DNA of 56,329 bases from Rhodocyclales bacterium (GCA_016192435.1 JACPUD010000077.1:1-56329), one strand, 5' to 3'. Shown: positions 35,635 to 43,905, counted from the stretch's first letter. Numbers and translations are program-made. The notes: a model not told the origin generated them from the letters alone.

Positions 35635-36291
35635 TTATTTCGCCTTGTAGGTAGCGAGGTCGATGCCTTCGCGCGCCATCGCCGCCGCTACCGGCAGCTG
35701 CGCGGCGACGCGGGCGACATAGGCTTGGTAGTCCGGCAGCGAGGCCGGATCGATGCCGCCGAGCCCGCCCCAGCGCAGAAATGTCAGCGCATAGGCATCG
35801 ACGAAGGAAAGCCGGTCGCCCAGCAGGAAGGGGCCGGCCTGCTGCGCCAGGGTCTGGATGCGTTCCAGGCACTCGCGGAACGCCGCCACGGCGGTGTTGC
35901 GGACGTCGGCCTGGGCGGCTTCGCTCGCCGCAAACTTGGCCGGCCGGAAAATGTGCGTGAAGGTCGGATGCACGGTGTTGTTCATCCAGGCGAACAGCGA
36001 GATCGCCTGCGCCCGCTGCCAGCTTTCGCTCGGCAGCAGTCCGGCCTGGGGAAAGCGCCGGTCGAGGTAATCGCAAATCGCCACGATCTGGTTCAGCGGC
36101 TTGCCATCGACCACCAGCAGCGGCACCTGGCCCAACTTGTTCAGCGCCAGGTATTCCGGCGTGTGCTGCTCGCCCTTGTGCAGCTTCACCGTCTGGGTTT
36201 CGATTTCCTCGCCCGTGGCGGCCTTGATCGCTTCGATTCCGACATGGGGTACGAAAGAGCAGGCGCCGGGGCCGTAGTAAAGCTTCATCAT
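35635..36291 (-). CDS. glutathione S-transferase, beta-class-like
   Basis: A 218-residue GST-fold protein. The N-terminal MKLYYGPGACSFVPHVGIEA carries the Cys of bacterial beta-class GSTs (PGACS), and LGQVPLLVVDGKPLNQIVAICDYLD is the glutathione-binding region. The C-terminal helical domain contains the LSFVDAYALTFLRWGG motif. The start is at the Met-Met pair (36288-36291), not the longer in-frame extension. Likely cytoplasmic detoxification; the substrate is unknown. Confidence 0.9.
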   Translation of the reverse strand: MMKLYYGPGACSFVPHVGIEAIKAATGEEIETQTVKLHKGEQHTPEYLALNKLGQVPLLVVDGKPLNQIVAICDYLDRRFPQAGLLPSESWQRAQAISLFAWMNNTVHPTFTHIFRPAKFAASEAAQADVRNTAVAAFRECLERIQTLAQQAGPFLLGDRLSFVDAYALTFLRWGGLGGIDPASLPDYQAYVARVAAQLPVAAAMAREGIDLATYKAK

Positions 36292-36373
36292 GGGATGTCT
36301 CCTGTGGGGTCGTGAAATGGACGCAGTGACGAATTCTCGCACGGGCCGCCGGAGGATCGCGAGAGGCGGCGCG

Positions 36374-36505
36374 GCCACGGGATAGCACCAGTTCGCGCAA
36401 GGGGAACTCGACCGGACGACCGATCAGCGGATGGCGAACCAGCAAGCCCACGGCTTCCTCGATCAGTTCCACCGTCTCAAACGCCGCCTGCGGGTCGCGC
36501 TCAGT
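36374..36505 (-). pseudogene. truncated RelE/ParE-type toxin remnant
   Basis: On the minus strand, about 44 codons read ERDPQAAFETVELIEEAVGL and then LLVRHPLIGRPVEFPLREL. This resembles the middle of ParE/RelE toxins (DPxAA...LxxHPxIGRPVE..LRELV). The usual N-terminal strand is missing or replaced by the end of the SRAP gene. After LVLSRG the frame loses similarity. No antitoxin is adjacent. It is best read as a decayed fragment. Confidence 0.6.
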
Positions 36506-37154
36506 CCTTCGGCGCCGCCTCGATCGCCTCGACCGGCGGCACGCGCAACAACTCCTTCGCGTCGTCGATGGAGCCATGCAGCCAGACATCGACATCGCCC
36601 AGCTCGATCGCGATGACGCTGCGCTTGTCCTGGCGATCCGGCGGCAGTTTCGGGTCGGGTCGATGCATGCGCGACATCAGCGGGTGCTGGTCGGCGTTGA
36701 TGGTGAGCATGGTGTAACTGGCAATCACCTCGCCGCTTTCCTTGTCGGTCCAGTCGTTCCACAGGCCCGCCAGGCCCCAGGGCTGGCCGTCCGCGCGCCG
36801 GAAGTTCCACCACACGTTGCGCCCGGTCTCCCAGCTCGGTTCGTCGAACGACCAGGCCGGGATGATGCAGCGCCTGCCCTGCAGCCACGACTGCTTGTAG
36901 GAAGCCTTGGTCGCGACTTCCTCGGACCGGGCATTGTTGGTCGAGTAAGTCAGCTTTGCGGTCTTGGCGAACCAGGGAATCAAGCCCCACTGCCCGACCA
37001 CCAGTTCACGCTCCGCTGCGCTTGCGCCCGGGCGAACGAACGGACCCGGCGCGCGCGGGAAAATCTCCCTGGCCCATTGCGGCTGGTTTTGCCGGCCGAT
37101 GTGCCAGAAGCGTTCGATGGCCGCTTGCTGCGGCGAGACGTAACGATTGCACAT
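36501..37154 (-). CDS. SOS response-associated peptidase (SRAP/YedK, HMCES-like)
   Basis: A 217-residue SRAP-family protein that crosslinks to abasic sites in single-stranded DNA. The start at 37154 exposes Cys2 after Met removal (MCNRYVSP), the residue that forms the thiazolidine crosslink. STNNARSEEV, the RRCIIPAWSFDEP motif and the active-site His region SRMHRPDP are present. Its 3' end abuts the toxin remnant. Confidence 0.93.
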   Translation of the reverse strand: MCNRYVSPQQAAIERFWHIGRQNQPQWAREIFPRAPGPFVRPGASAAERELVVGQWGLIPWFAKTAKLTYSTNNARSEEVATKASYKQSWLQGRRCIIPAWSFDEPSWETGRNVWWNFRRADGQPWGLAGLWNDWTDKESGEVIASYTMLTINADQHPLMSRMHRPDPKLPPDRQDKRSVIAIELGDVDVWLHGSIDDAKELLRVPPVEAIEAAPKD

Positions 37155-37329
37155 GATGCAAGTGTAAAGCCTGGCCCGACGCCGCCATAGCGCCATCGGT
37201 CATGCAACAACTTTGCTATTGCACATTGGCAATGCCTTGCTCTCAAGCAATATATGAAAGCGAAGTGACGAAAGCAGGGACGAGCAATGAAACCCGCCAT
37301 CCCAAGCCTTTATCGGTGAGTGGTTCAAG

Positions 37330-37351
37330 AGTTGGCGCTGGCGGAACGGCG
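37330..37351 (+). repeat. dispersed 22-bp motif, copy 7 (intergenic, before the TA remnant)
   Basis: The exact core followed by GAACGGCG and preceded by CAAG. It lies in the gap between the SRAP start and the antitoxin operon promoter. Confidence 0.8.
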
Positions 37352-37402
37352 GATCCAGCCTTCCAAGGTGAAAGTCAGGCTGACCTCATAGCGCCCACGC
37401 CA

Positions 37403-37421
37403 TAGCACTTGGTGCTACACT
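37403..37421 (+). promoter_or_regulatory. operator and -10 box of the toxin-antitoxin operon
   Basis: TAGCAC and GTGCTA form a perfect inverted repeat around TTG (37403-37417), overlapping a TACACT -10-like box (37416-37421). It lies about 20 bases before the toxin remnant ATG, which has an AAGGAG ribosome site. Such palindromes are the usual autoregulatory sites of HTH antitoxins. Confidence 0.6.
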
Positions 37422-37440
37422 TCGCATAAGGAGACAAGGC

Positions 37441-37566
37441 ATGTCGATCTACACGACCCGATGGTTCGACCCTTGGGCGCGGAAACAAGGACCGACGGCG
37501 CCGTTGCTGTCAAAGGCTCAGCGTACCGGTGAATTGATGGAGGTCAATTGCGATGCGCAAGACTAA
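37441..37566 (+). pseudogene. internally deleted RelE/HigB-type toxin gene
   Basis: The frame encodes 41 residues. It begins MSIYTTRWFDPWARKQG, the usual N-terminus of a RelE/HigB-type toxin of about 110-120 residues. It ends in KAQRTGELMEVNCDAQD, the usual C-terminus of the same family. The central catalytic two thirds, with the KKR...GKSGG...RTLVA core, is missing, consistent with an in-frame deletion of about 70 codons. Promoter, ribosome site and the 14-base overlap with the antitoxin start are retained. Confidence 0.75.
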
Positions 37567-37867
37567 ATCAGCGATTCTTGAGGCCGTCCACGACACGGCC
37601 AAGGGCCTGCACAAGGCCGGCGCGATGGACATGATGACGCTGCGCGAATTCGGCCGCCTCTGCCTGCCGCCGGTCGAACCGCTGGAGCCCGAGCAGATCA
37701 AGCAAATCCGCGAGGCTTCGCGCGTCAGCCAGGCAGTATTTGCCCGCCTGCTGAACACCAGCCTATCGACGGTGCAGAAGTGGGAAATCGGCCAGAAAAA
37801 GCCGACGGGTACCGCGCTGAAACTGCTTCATCTGGTGCAGAAGCGCGGGCTGGAAGTTGTTGCCTGA
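37553..37867 (+). CDS. orphaned HTH antitoxin (HigA/RelB-like partner)
   Basis: A 104-residue protein with a C-terminal Cro/C1-type helix-turn-helix (IKQIREASRVSQAVFARLLNTSLSTVQKWEIGQKKPTG). The N-terminal half is the usual toxin-binding part of this antitoxin class. It appears complete although its toxin is not, so it may still repress its own promoter or guard against related toxins. The start overlaps the toxin remnant's end. Confidence 0.88.
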   Translation: MRKTKSAILEAVHDTAKGLHKAGAMDMMTLREFGRLCLPPVEPLEPEQIKQIREASRVSQAVFARLLNTSLSTVQKWEIGQKKPTGTALKLLHLVQKRGLEVVA

Positions 37868-37902
37868 CGGGTCGGAACTCAAGGCAGGCGTTGGAACGCT
37901 CG

Positions 37903-37972
37903 TGGGGTCAGTAAGTCGGCGCTGACGACGCGGCAATTCGATGGGTCGGACACGCAAATCACTCTGACCCCA
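37903..37972. repeat. short element with TGGGGTCAG inverted ends
   Basis: TGGGGTCAG at 37903-37911 and its complement CTGACCCCA at 37964-37972 flank about 52 bases. This end sequence resembles that of small non-autonomous elements common in proteobacteria ('GGGGTCAGAGT' ends). There is no coding capacity. Confidence 0.5.
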
Positions 37973-38015
37973 TATCAGTAAACCTGAGGTCGAGCGCTCG
38001 TCGCGACCGCCTCGC

Positions 38016-38861
38016 CTAAATTCTGTCCCCCGCCGCGAACCCCGCAAAGAACAGCACCCGCCGCACGTAGCCCTGGGTTTCGCGGTAGGGCGGGATGCCG
38101 TCGTGGCGGTCGACGGCGCCTTCGCCGGCGTTGTAGGCGGCGGCGACCCGTTCCCAGTCGCCGGCGTAGCGCGCCTTGAGCCAGCGCAGGTAGGCCAGGC
38201 CGCCCTTGATGTTGGACTCGGGATCGAAGGGCCGGGTGACGCCGAAGCGCTCCTGCGTGCCCGGTATCAGTTGCATCACGCCCTGGGCGTTCTTCGGCGA
38301 GATGGCCTGCGCGTCGAGGTTGGATTCGGCCATGGCGACCGCCAGCGCGATGCGCACGTCGATGCCGTAGCGCTCGGCGTGGCGGCGGATCAGGGCGGCG
38401 ACCTGGCGCTTGGCCGGCGACAGGCCGGACAGGTAGCCGTCGAGGTCGAAGGACTCGGGCTCGGTGCCGAGATCGAGCGTGTTGCAGTCGTCCTGCAGCG
38501 GCGCAGCGGCGACCGACCGGTCGAAATGTTCGAACGCGGCGTGATGGCCAAGCCGCGCGGCCAGCGCGAAATAGGCATTCGCCAGTTCAGGATTGCGCAA
38601 GTAGGCCGGCCCGCGGGCGAGAACCCGGCCGATGCGGAAATAGCCCTCGGCGCTGCCCATGATGCCGGCTGCGCAGTAGAGCTTGACCGCCAGGCGCGGA
38701 TTGCGCCGCAGCCCGGCGCCGGTTTCGACCGCCAGCCCCTGCTCCAGCGCGGCCGTGGCGCGCGGCGCCTCGATGTCAGCGCGATCGACGGCGCGCGCCG
38801 CGGACGCCGCCAGCACCGCGGCGCAACCCAGCAGCAGCAGACGGCAGGCGCGCAATCTCAT
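38016..38861 (-). CDS. exported lytic transglycosylase (SLT domain)
   Basis: A 281-residue exported protein: a signal peptide (LLLLGCAAVLAASAARA), Sel1/TPR-like repeats (about residues 35-110) and a C-terminal SLT domain. The catalytic Glu lies in AVAMAESNLDAQAISPKNAQGVMQLIPGT. The downstream GLAYLRWLKARY and VAAAYNAGEGAVDR segments are typical. It would cleave peptidoglycan glycan strands. Isolated, so its specific role is unknown. Confidence 0.92.
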   Translation of the reverse strand: MRLRACRLLLLGCAAVLAASAARAVDRADIEAPRATAALEQGLAVETGAGLRRNPRLAVKLYCAAGIMGSAEGYFRIGRVLARGPAYLRNPELANAYFALAARLGHHAAFEHFDRSVAAAPLQDDCNTLDLGTEPESFDLDGYLSGLSPAKRQVAALIRRHAERYGIDVRIALAVAMAESNLDAQAISPKNAQGVMQLIPGTQERFGVTRPFDPESNIKGGLAYLRWLKARYAGDWERVAAAYNAGEGAVDRHDGIPPYRETQGYVRRVLFFAGFAAGDRI

Positions 38862-38934
38862 CCGGCAAGATTAACCTGAAATACGCGACTAAGTGCGCCC
38901 TGTCACATTCGAGCGCAGCGAGCAAACCGATAGC

Positions 38935-38964
38935 CTCCCCGCGAGGGGAGGATGGGAGGGGCGG
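38935..38964. repeat. C/G-rich stem-loop element, copy B
   Basis: CCTCCCC-gcga-GGGGAGG is followed by ATGGGAGGGGCGGG, the same layout as copies A and C. Confidence 0.5.
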
Positions 38965-39030
38965 GCGTTCAATTCGCTGTTGCGTTGTTTCATTGCCAGG
39001 GGTGCAGTCATTGACGGTATGAGCGTTAGC

Positions 39031-40653
39031 TTATTTCACGGCGTTGAGGCGCTTCACCCCGGCCACGAAGCGTTGCAGCGTATCCGACAGCACGCCGCGC
39101 GGAATCGTCACCTCGATCAACTGGAAGCGGCCGCGCGTCGCCATGGCGCGGTCCAGCGCGGCTTTCAGTTCGGCGCGGGTGCCGACGCGAACGCCGTCGC
39201 CGCCCAGGCCCGCCGCCATTTCGGCGAAGCCCCAGTGGCCGAGGTCGTTGAAGGCGGACTCGGGCTGGAAGGTGCGCAGCATTTCCCAACTGGCATTATT
39301 GAACAGCAGCACGATCGGGTCCCAGCCGTAGCGCCGGCAGTTGCCGAGCTCCCAGCCGGTCATCTGGAAAGCGCCGTCGCCGACCAGGATCAGCGGCCGC
39401 TGCCCGGTCGCCGCCTGCAGGCCGAGGCCGGCCGGCACGCCGTAGCCCATGGTGGCGTAATAGCCGGGCGCGACCAGCGCCGTGTGTTCGATTTCCATCG
39501 CGGTGAACAGGCAGTCGCCCATGTCCGATGCGATGGGCATCTTGCCGTGCGCCGCCATGAGGTCGTTCACCGCCGTGGCGATGTCGGTCGGCGCGATGCT
39601 CGCGGCATCGGCCGGCATGCCGCGCGGAAACACCTGGCCCTGTACCGCGAAGGGCTTTTGCTCGGCCGCGACCCGCGCCAGCAGGCCGTCGACCAAGGCC
39701 GCCAGCGGCAGCTCGGGATAGGTGTGGTAGCCGAGCGTGACGCGGCCGTCGAGCGCCTGGATGGTCTTGCGCATGTCGATGCGGGTTTCGGACACTGCAA
39801 AATTGGTGTCGCAGATGATTTCGCCGAGCAGGAACAGGCCGTCGGAACCTTCCACCAGTTGGGTCACCGCGGGCAACCCGGCGACGCCCATGTAGGTGCC
39901 GACCAGTGGCGCGTCCTGGTCGGCGAGCAGGCCGCGGCCCATGAAGCTGGTCACCACCGGCAGGCCCAGGCGCCGCGCCAGCAGCGCGACCTTGTCTTCG
40001 AGGCCAAAGCGGCGCACCTCGACGCCGGCCATTAGCACCGGCGACTGCGCCTGCGCCAGGCGCGCCAGGATTTCCTCGACGCAGGCCGCGAGCGCCTCGG
40101 CGTCGACCGCCGGCGCGCTCTCAGGGATTACCGGCGCACAGGGCACGGCCACCATGTCGCGCGGAATCTCGATATACACCGGCTCCGAATTGCGCAGGGC
40201 ATTGCCCAGCACGCGCGCGATGTCGGCCGGCGCGCGCGCGGCATCGTCGAGCCTGACCTGGTCGCAGGTGATCTCGCGGTACATCTGGAATTGCGAATCC
40301 AGCGTCTTGGCCTGATGGTGCAGCAACAGGCCGGAGCGCGACTCGCCCTTGCCCGGCCCGCCCGAGAGCACCACCAGCGGCGACTTCTCGGCATAGGCCG
40401 CGGCCACCGCATTGACCATGTTGAGCGCGCCGGCGCCGTAGGTCACGGCGGCGACGCCCAGACCCAGGTGGGCGCGCGCCGCGGCGTCGGCGGCGAAGCC
40501 GACGGCCGGCTCGTGCGAGAGCGTGTAGAGCGGCAGGATCTGCGACTGCTCGATGATGCGGAAATACGGCAGGGCGAAATCGCCCGGGATGCCGAAGATC
40601 TGGCGGGCGCCATGATCCTTGAGGGCGTGCAGCAGGGATTCGACGAGATTCAT
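39031..40653 (-). CDS. thiamine-diphosphate decarboxylase, phenylpyruvate/indolepyruvate type
   Basis: A 540-residue ThDP-dependent 2-oxo acid decarboxylase. The catalytic Glu lies in LYTLSHEPAVGF (about residue 48) and the cofactor motif GDGAFQMTGWELGN...NN near residues 425-450 is intact. It resembles the phenylpyruvate/indole-3-pyruvate decarboxylases of Azospirillum and Azoarcus relatives. The product aldehyde (phenylacetaldehyde or indoleacetaldehyde) is a natural substrate for the aldehyde oxidoreductase encoded 24 kb away. The Lrp-type gene is divergent. Confidence 0.88.
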   Translation of the reverse strand: MNLVESLLHALKDHGARQIFGIPGDFALPYFRIIEQSQILPLYTLSHEPAVGFAADAAARAHLGLGVAAVTYGAGALNMVNAVAAAYAEKSPLVVLSGGPGKGESRSGLLLHHQAKTLDSQFQMYREITCDQVRLDDAARAPADIARVLGNALRNSEPVYIEIPRDMVAVPCAPVIPESAPAVDAEALAACVEEILARLAQAQSPVLMAGVEVRRFGLEDKVALLARRLGLPVVTSFMGRGLLADQDAPLVGTYMGVAGLPAVTQLVEGSDGLFLLGEIICDTNFAVSETRIDMRKTIQALDGRVTLGYHTYPELPLAALVDGLLARVAAEQKPFAVQGQVFPRGMPADAASIAPTDIATAVNDLMAAHGKMPIASDMGDCLFTAMEIEHTALVAPGYYATMGYGVPAGLGLQAATGQRPLILVGDGAFQMTGWELGNCRRYGWDPIVLLFNNASWEMLRTFQPESAFNDLGHWGFAEMAAGLGGDGVRVGTRAELKAALDRAMATRGRFQLIEVTIPRGVLSDTLQRFVAGVKRLNAVK

Positions 40654-40774
40654 GAACGAAAGTCCGATGCGGGAGAGAGATGACCATTCTCACGCGAATA
40701 CTGCGCAATAAGTGTTCATACTTGCAGGTGTTTCGCTAGTAACATGCACGTTTTGTGCGCAGATACCGACAATC

Positions 40775-41296
40775 ATGCCGACAATCACCATCGACCGTTA
40801 CGACCTCGCCCTGCTCGACGCCCTGCAGCGCCGGGGCAATGCCACCAATGCCGCGCTGGGCGAGGCGGTGCATCTCTCGGCCTCGCAGATCAGCCGCCGC
40901 CTGCAGCGCCTGGCCGATGCCGGCATCATCGCCGGCCATGCCGCCCTGCTCGACCCTGCACTGCTGGGGCTGGGCGTCACCGCCTTCGCCCACGTGGTGC
41001 TGGAGCGCCACGGCAAGACGCAGTCGGATGCCTTCGAGCAGGCGGTCGCGGACTTGCCCGAAGTGCTCGACTGCTTTTCGGTCAGCGGCGATGCCGACTA
41101 CCTGTTGCGCATCGTCGCCGCCGATCTGCCGGCCTTCTCCGAGCTCATGATGAAGCGCGTGCTGCGCCTGCCCGGCGTGGCCCACGTCAAGACCAATATC
41201 GCGCTGCAGAAGGTCAAGCAGACCCATGTGCTGCCGCTCGACCACCTGACGCAACCGGCCCGGCCGCGGCAACAGGTGCTCTACGCCGGCGATTGA
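40775..41296 (+). CDS. Lrp/AsnC-family regulator
   Basis: A 173-residue regulator with an N-terminal winged helix-turn-helix (DLALLDALQRRGNATNAALGEAVHLSASQISRRLQRLADAGII) and a C-terminal ligand-binding domain (VLDCFSVSGDADYLLRIVAADL). Members sense amino acids or related metabolites. Its divergence from the decarboxylase gene across about 120 bases suggests it controls aromatic amino acid breakdown. The ATG at 40775 was chosen; an upstream in-frame Met lies in the promoter region. Confidence 0.9.
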   Translation: MPTITIDRYDLALLDALQRRGNATNAALGEAVHLSASQISRRLQRLADAGIIAGHAALLDPALLGLGVTAFAHVVLERHGKTQSDAFEQAVADLPEVLDCFSVSGDADYLLRIVAADLPAFSELMMKRVLRLPGVAHVKTNIALQKVKQTHVLPLDHLTQPARPRQQVLYAGD

Positions 41297-41388
41297 TCGC
41301 GCCGCTCGACAACTCCCCTTCCATCGCTTCGGCCGCCCCGAAGAAAATGGGGATATTGCGACTTTGCTCTGACAAGCACGGCGGCAGT

Positions 41389-41416
41389 TGTCTCGAAGGC
41401 CCGCGCAGCTTATAGT
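41389..41416 (+). promoter_or_regulatory. putative promoter of moaA
   Basis: TTGTCT and TATAGT are separated by 16 bases. Transcription would start only a few bases before the moaA ATG, so the message may be nearly leaderless; no ribosome site is visible there. Confidence 0.45.
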
Positions 41417-41426
41417 CTGAAGTCTC

Positions 41427-42512
41427 ATGAAAGCGCGAATCATTCCCATCGTCAGGGCCGTCAGAACCACGCTGCCGCCGGGGCGCGACCTCGTCGCGCC
41501 GCCCGAGGGCGAACTGCTCGACCTGCGCCAGCGGCGCGTGCGCGACTTGCGCATTTCGGTCACCGACCGCTGCAACTTCCGCTGCGTGTATTGCATGCCG
41601 AAGGAAATCTTCGACGACGATTACGCTTTCCTGCCGCGCAGCAAGCTGCTCTCCTTCGAGGAAATCGTGCGCATTGCCCGCATCTTCGTCGACCAGGGCG
41701 TGGAGAAGATCCGCCTCACCGGCGGCGAGCCGCTGTTGCGCAAGCACATCGAGAACCTGATCGAGCAATTGGCGAAGCTGCCGGTCGAAATCACCCTGAC
41801 CACCAACGGCTCGCTGCTGCGCAAGAAGTCGCGGGCGCTCAAGGATGCCGGCCTGCACCGGGTCACGGTCAGCCTCGACGGCATCGACGACGCCGTATTC
41901 AAGCGCATGAACGACGTCGATTTCGCCGTCGGCGACGTGCTCGACGGCATCGCCGCGGCGGCGGAAGTCGGCCTCGCCCCGATCAAGGTGAACTGCGTGG
42001 TCAAGCGCGGCGCCAACGACGACCAGATCCTGCCGCTGGCGCGCCATTTCCGCGGCAGCGGGCACATCCTGCGCTTCATCGAATACATGGACGTCGGCAG
42101 TTCCAATGGCTGGCGCATGGACGAGGTGGTGCCCTCGGCCGAGGTCGTCGCCCGCATCAATGCGGAATTTCCGCTGCAAGCGGTCGATGCCAACTACCCC
42201 GGCGAAGTTGCCGAGCGCTGGCGTTACGCCGACGGCGGCGGCGAGATCGGCGTGATCTCCTCGGTGACCCAGGCATTCTGTGCCACCTGCACGCGCATCA
42301 GGCTATCGACCGAGGGCCAGCTCTACACCTGTCTGTTCGCCCAGTCCGGCCACGACCTGCGCGCCATGCTGCGCCAGGGTGCCGGCGACGAGGCGCTGCG
42401 GCGCGAAATCGCCGCGGTCTGGCGCGGACGCGAAGACCGCTATTCGGAGATCCGCACCGCCGCCACGGTCCTGCCCGGCAGCAAGGTGGAAATGTCCTAC
42501 ATCGGCGGCTGA
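41427..42512 (+). CDS. moaA: GTP 3',8-cyclase MoaA
   Basis: A 361-residue radical SAM enzyme that starts molybdopterin synthesis. The N-terminal cluster motif CNFRCVYC (about residue 49), the C-terminal cluster motif [13 protein letters not shown]...C and the terminal Gly-Gly (SYIGG) needed for catalysis are present. The first 35 residues are longer than usual, so a later start cannot be excluded. It is followed by moeA after 40 bases. Confidence 0.95.
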   Translation: MKARIIPIVRAVRTTLPPGRDLVAPPEGELLDLRQRRVRDLRISVTDRCNFRCVYCMPKEIFDDDYAFLPRSKLLSFEEIVRIARIFVDQGVEKIRLTGGEPLLRKHIENLIEQLAKLPVEITLTTNGSLLRKKSRALKDAGLHRVTVSLDGIDDAVFKRMNDVDFAVGDVLDGIAAAAEVGLAPIKVNCVVKRGANDDQILPLARHFRGSGHILRFIEYMDVGSSNGWRMDEVVPSAEVVARINAEFPLQAVDANYPGEVAERWRYADGGGEIGVISSVTQAFCATCTRIRLSTEGQLYTCLFAQSGHDLRAMLRQGAGDEALRREIAAVWRGREDRYSEIRTAATVLPGSKVEMSYIGG

Positions 42513-42552
42513 GCGCCGCCTTGTTCAAGATTCACTTGTTCGCCTCCACCCC

Positions 42553-43836
42553 ATGACTTCCATACTCCAAGCCTTTTCCTGCGCCGACGATTACGACCCG
42601 AATTCCCTGCCGGTCGATCGCGCCCGCGAACTGATCCTCGGCCTGCTCGCGCCCGTTACCGGGCATGAGCGCGTTTTCGTGCGCCAAGCGCTGGATCGCG
42701 TGCTGTCGGACGACGTCATTTCGCCGATCGACGTGCCGGCCCACGACAACTCCGCCATGGACGGCTGGGCCGTGCGCTTCGGCGATCTGGCGACGAACGG
42801 ACCAACCCGCCTGAAGAACATCGGCACCGCCTTTGCCGGGCGTGCCTTCGAAGGCAAAGTTGGCGCTGGCGAGACGGTGCGCATCATGACCGGCGGCGTG
42901 CTGCCGCAGGGCGTGGACTGCGTGGTGGTCCAAGAAGTGACGCAGGTCGAGGGCGATGCCGTGATCATTCCGCCGGGCCAGCGCCAGGGACAGAACCTGC
43001 GCCGCGCCGGCGAGGATCTGCAGGCCGGCCGCCCGGCGATACCGGCCGGCAGGAAGCTGCGTCCGGCCGAGATCGGCATCGTCGCCTCGCTGGGGCTGGG
43101 CGAAGTCTCGGTGCGGCGCCGGGTGCGCGTGGCGATTTTTTCCACGGGCGACGAACTCTGTTCGATCGGCACGCCGCTGGCGGAAGGCGCCGTGTATGAC
43201 AGCAACCGCTACACGCTGTGGGGCATGCTGACGCGTCTGGGTTGCGAGGTGATCGACATGGGCGTGGTGCGGGACGACCCGGCCGCGCTCGAAGCCGCCT
43301 TCCGCGAGGCGGCGGCCTGCGCCGACGCGATCATCACCAGCGGCGGCGTCTCGGTCGGCGAGGCCGATTTCATCAAGCAGCTGATGGCCCAGCTGGGCGA
43401 AGTCGCCTTCTGGAAAATCGCCATGAAGCCCGGCCGGCCGATGGCATTCGGCCGCATCCAGCCCGAAGGCGAGCAGCGTCCCGGCGCCTGGCTGTTCGGC
43501 CTGCCGGGCAACCCGGTGGCGGTGATGGTGACCTTCTACCAGTTCGTCCAGCCGGCCATCCTCAAACTGGCCGGGATCGACCCGGTCAGGCCCGTTCCCG
43601 GCTTTCCCGCGCGCTGCGTCGAGCCGATGAAGAAGGGCCGCGGCCGCACCGAATTTCAGCGCGGCATCCTGTTCCAGGAAAACGGCGAGTGGTGCGTGCG
43701 CCCCACCGGCGCGCAAGGGTCGGGCGTACTGCGCTCGATGGCCGACGCCGACTGCTTCATCGTGCTGGAACACGAACGCGACAAAGTTGGCGCTGGCGAG
43801 ACGGTGATGGTGCAGTTGATGAACGGGCTGGTTTAG
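42553..43836 (+). CDS. moeA: molybdopterin molybdenumtransferase MoeA
   Basis: A 427-residue MoeA protein that inserts molybdate into adenylylated molybdopterin. DVPAHDNSAMDGWAVR, RIMTGGVLPQG, FSTGDEL, IITSGGVSVGEADF and LFGLPGNPVAV are family motifs. Two copies of the dispersed 22-bp motif lie in the gene, one in the middle domain and one six codons before the end; both encode KVGAGETV. It should serve the pterin enzyme of the aor operon among others. Confidence 0.96.
   Translation: MTSILQAFSCADDYDPNSLPVDRARELILGLLAPVTGHERVFVRQALDRVLSDDVISPIDVPAHDNSAMDGWAVRFGDLATNGPTRLKNIGTAFAGRAFEGKVGAGETVRIMTGGVLPQGVDCVVVQEVTQVEGDAVIIPPGQRQGQNLRRAGEDLQAGRPAIPAGRKLRPAEIGIVASLGLGEVSVRRRVRVAIFSTGDELCSIGTPLAEGAVYDSNRYTLWGMLTRLGCEVIDMGVVRDDPAALEAAFREAAACADAIITSGGVSVGEADFIKQLMAQLGEVAFWKIAMKPGRPMAFGRIQPEGEQRPGAWLFGLPGNPVAVMVTFYQFVQPAILKLAGIDPVRPVPGFPARCVEPMKKGRGRTEFQRGILFQENGEWCVRPTGAQGSGVLRSMADADCFIVLEHERDKVGAGETVMVQLMNGLV
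42858..42879 (+). repeat. dispersed 22-bp motif, copy 8 (inside moeA)
   Basis: The exact core preceded by CAA and followed by AGACGGTG, read as Lys-Val-Gly-Ala-Gly-Glu-Thr-Val. Confidence 0.75.
43785..43806 (+). repeat. dispersed 22-bp motif, copy 9 (inside moeA, 3' end)
   Basis: Identical to copy 8 over the 22 bases and its 5' neighbours, again encoding Lys-Val-Gly-Ala-Gly-Glu-Thr-Val. It lies about 30 bases before the moeA stop. Confidence 0.75.
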
Positions 43837-43845
43837 CCACAGCGA

Positions 43846-43905
43846 GGACCGCAGGGCGGACCGTAGGGCGGACCGTAGGGCGGACCGTAGGGCGGACCGT
43901 AGGGC
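43846..43905 (+). repeat. five tandem 12-bp units
   Basis: Five consecutive copies of GGACCGTAGGGC (the first with C for T). The unit looks derived from the left arm of the adjacent GGCGGACT palindrome. Confidence 0.85.
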
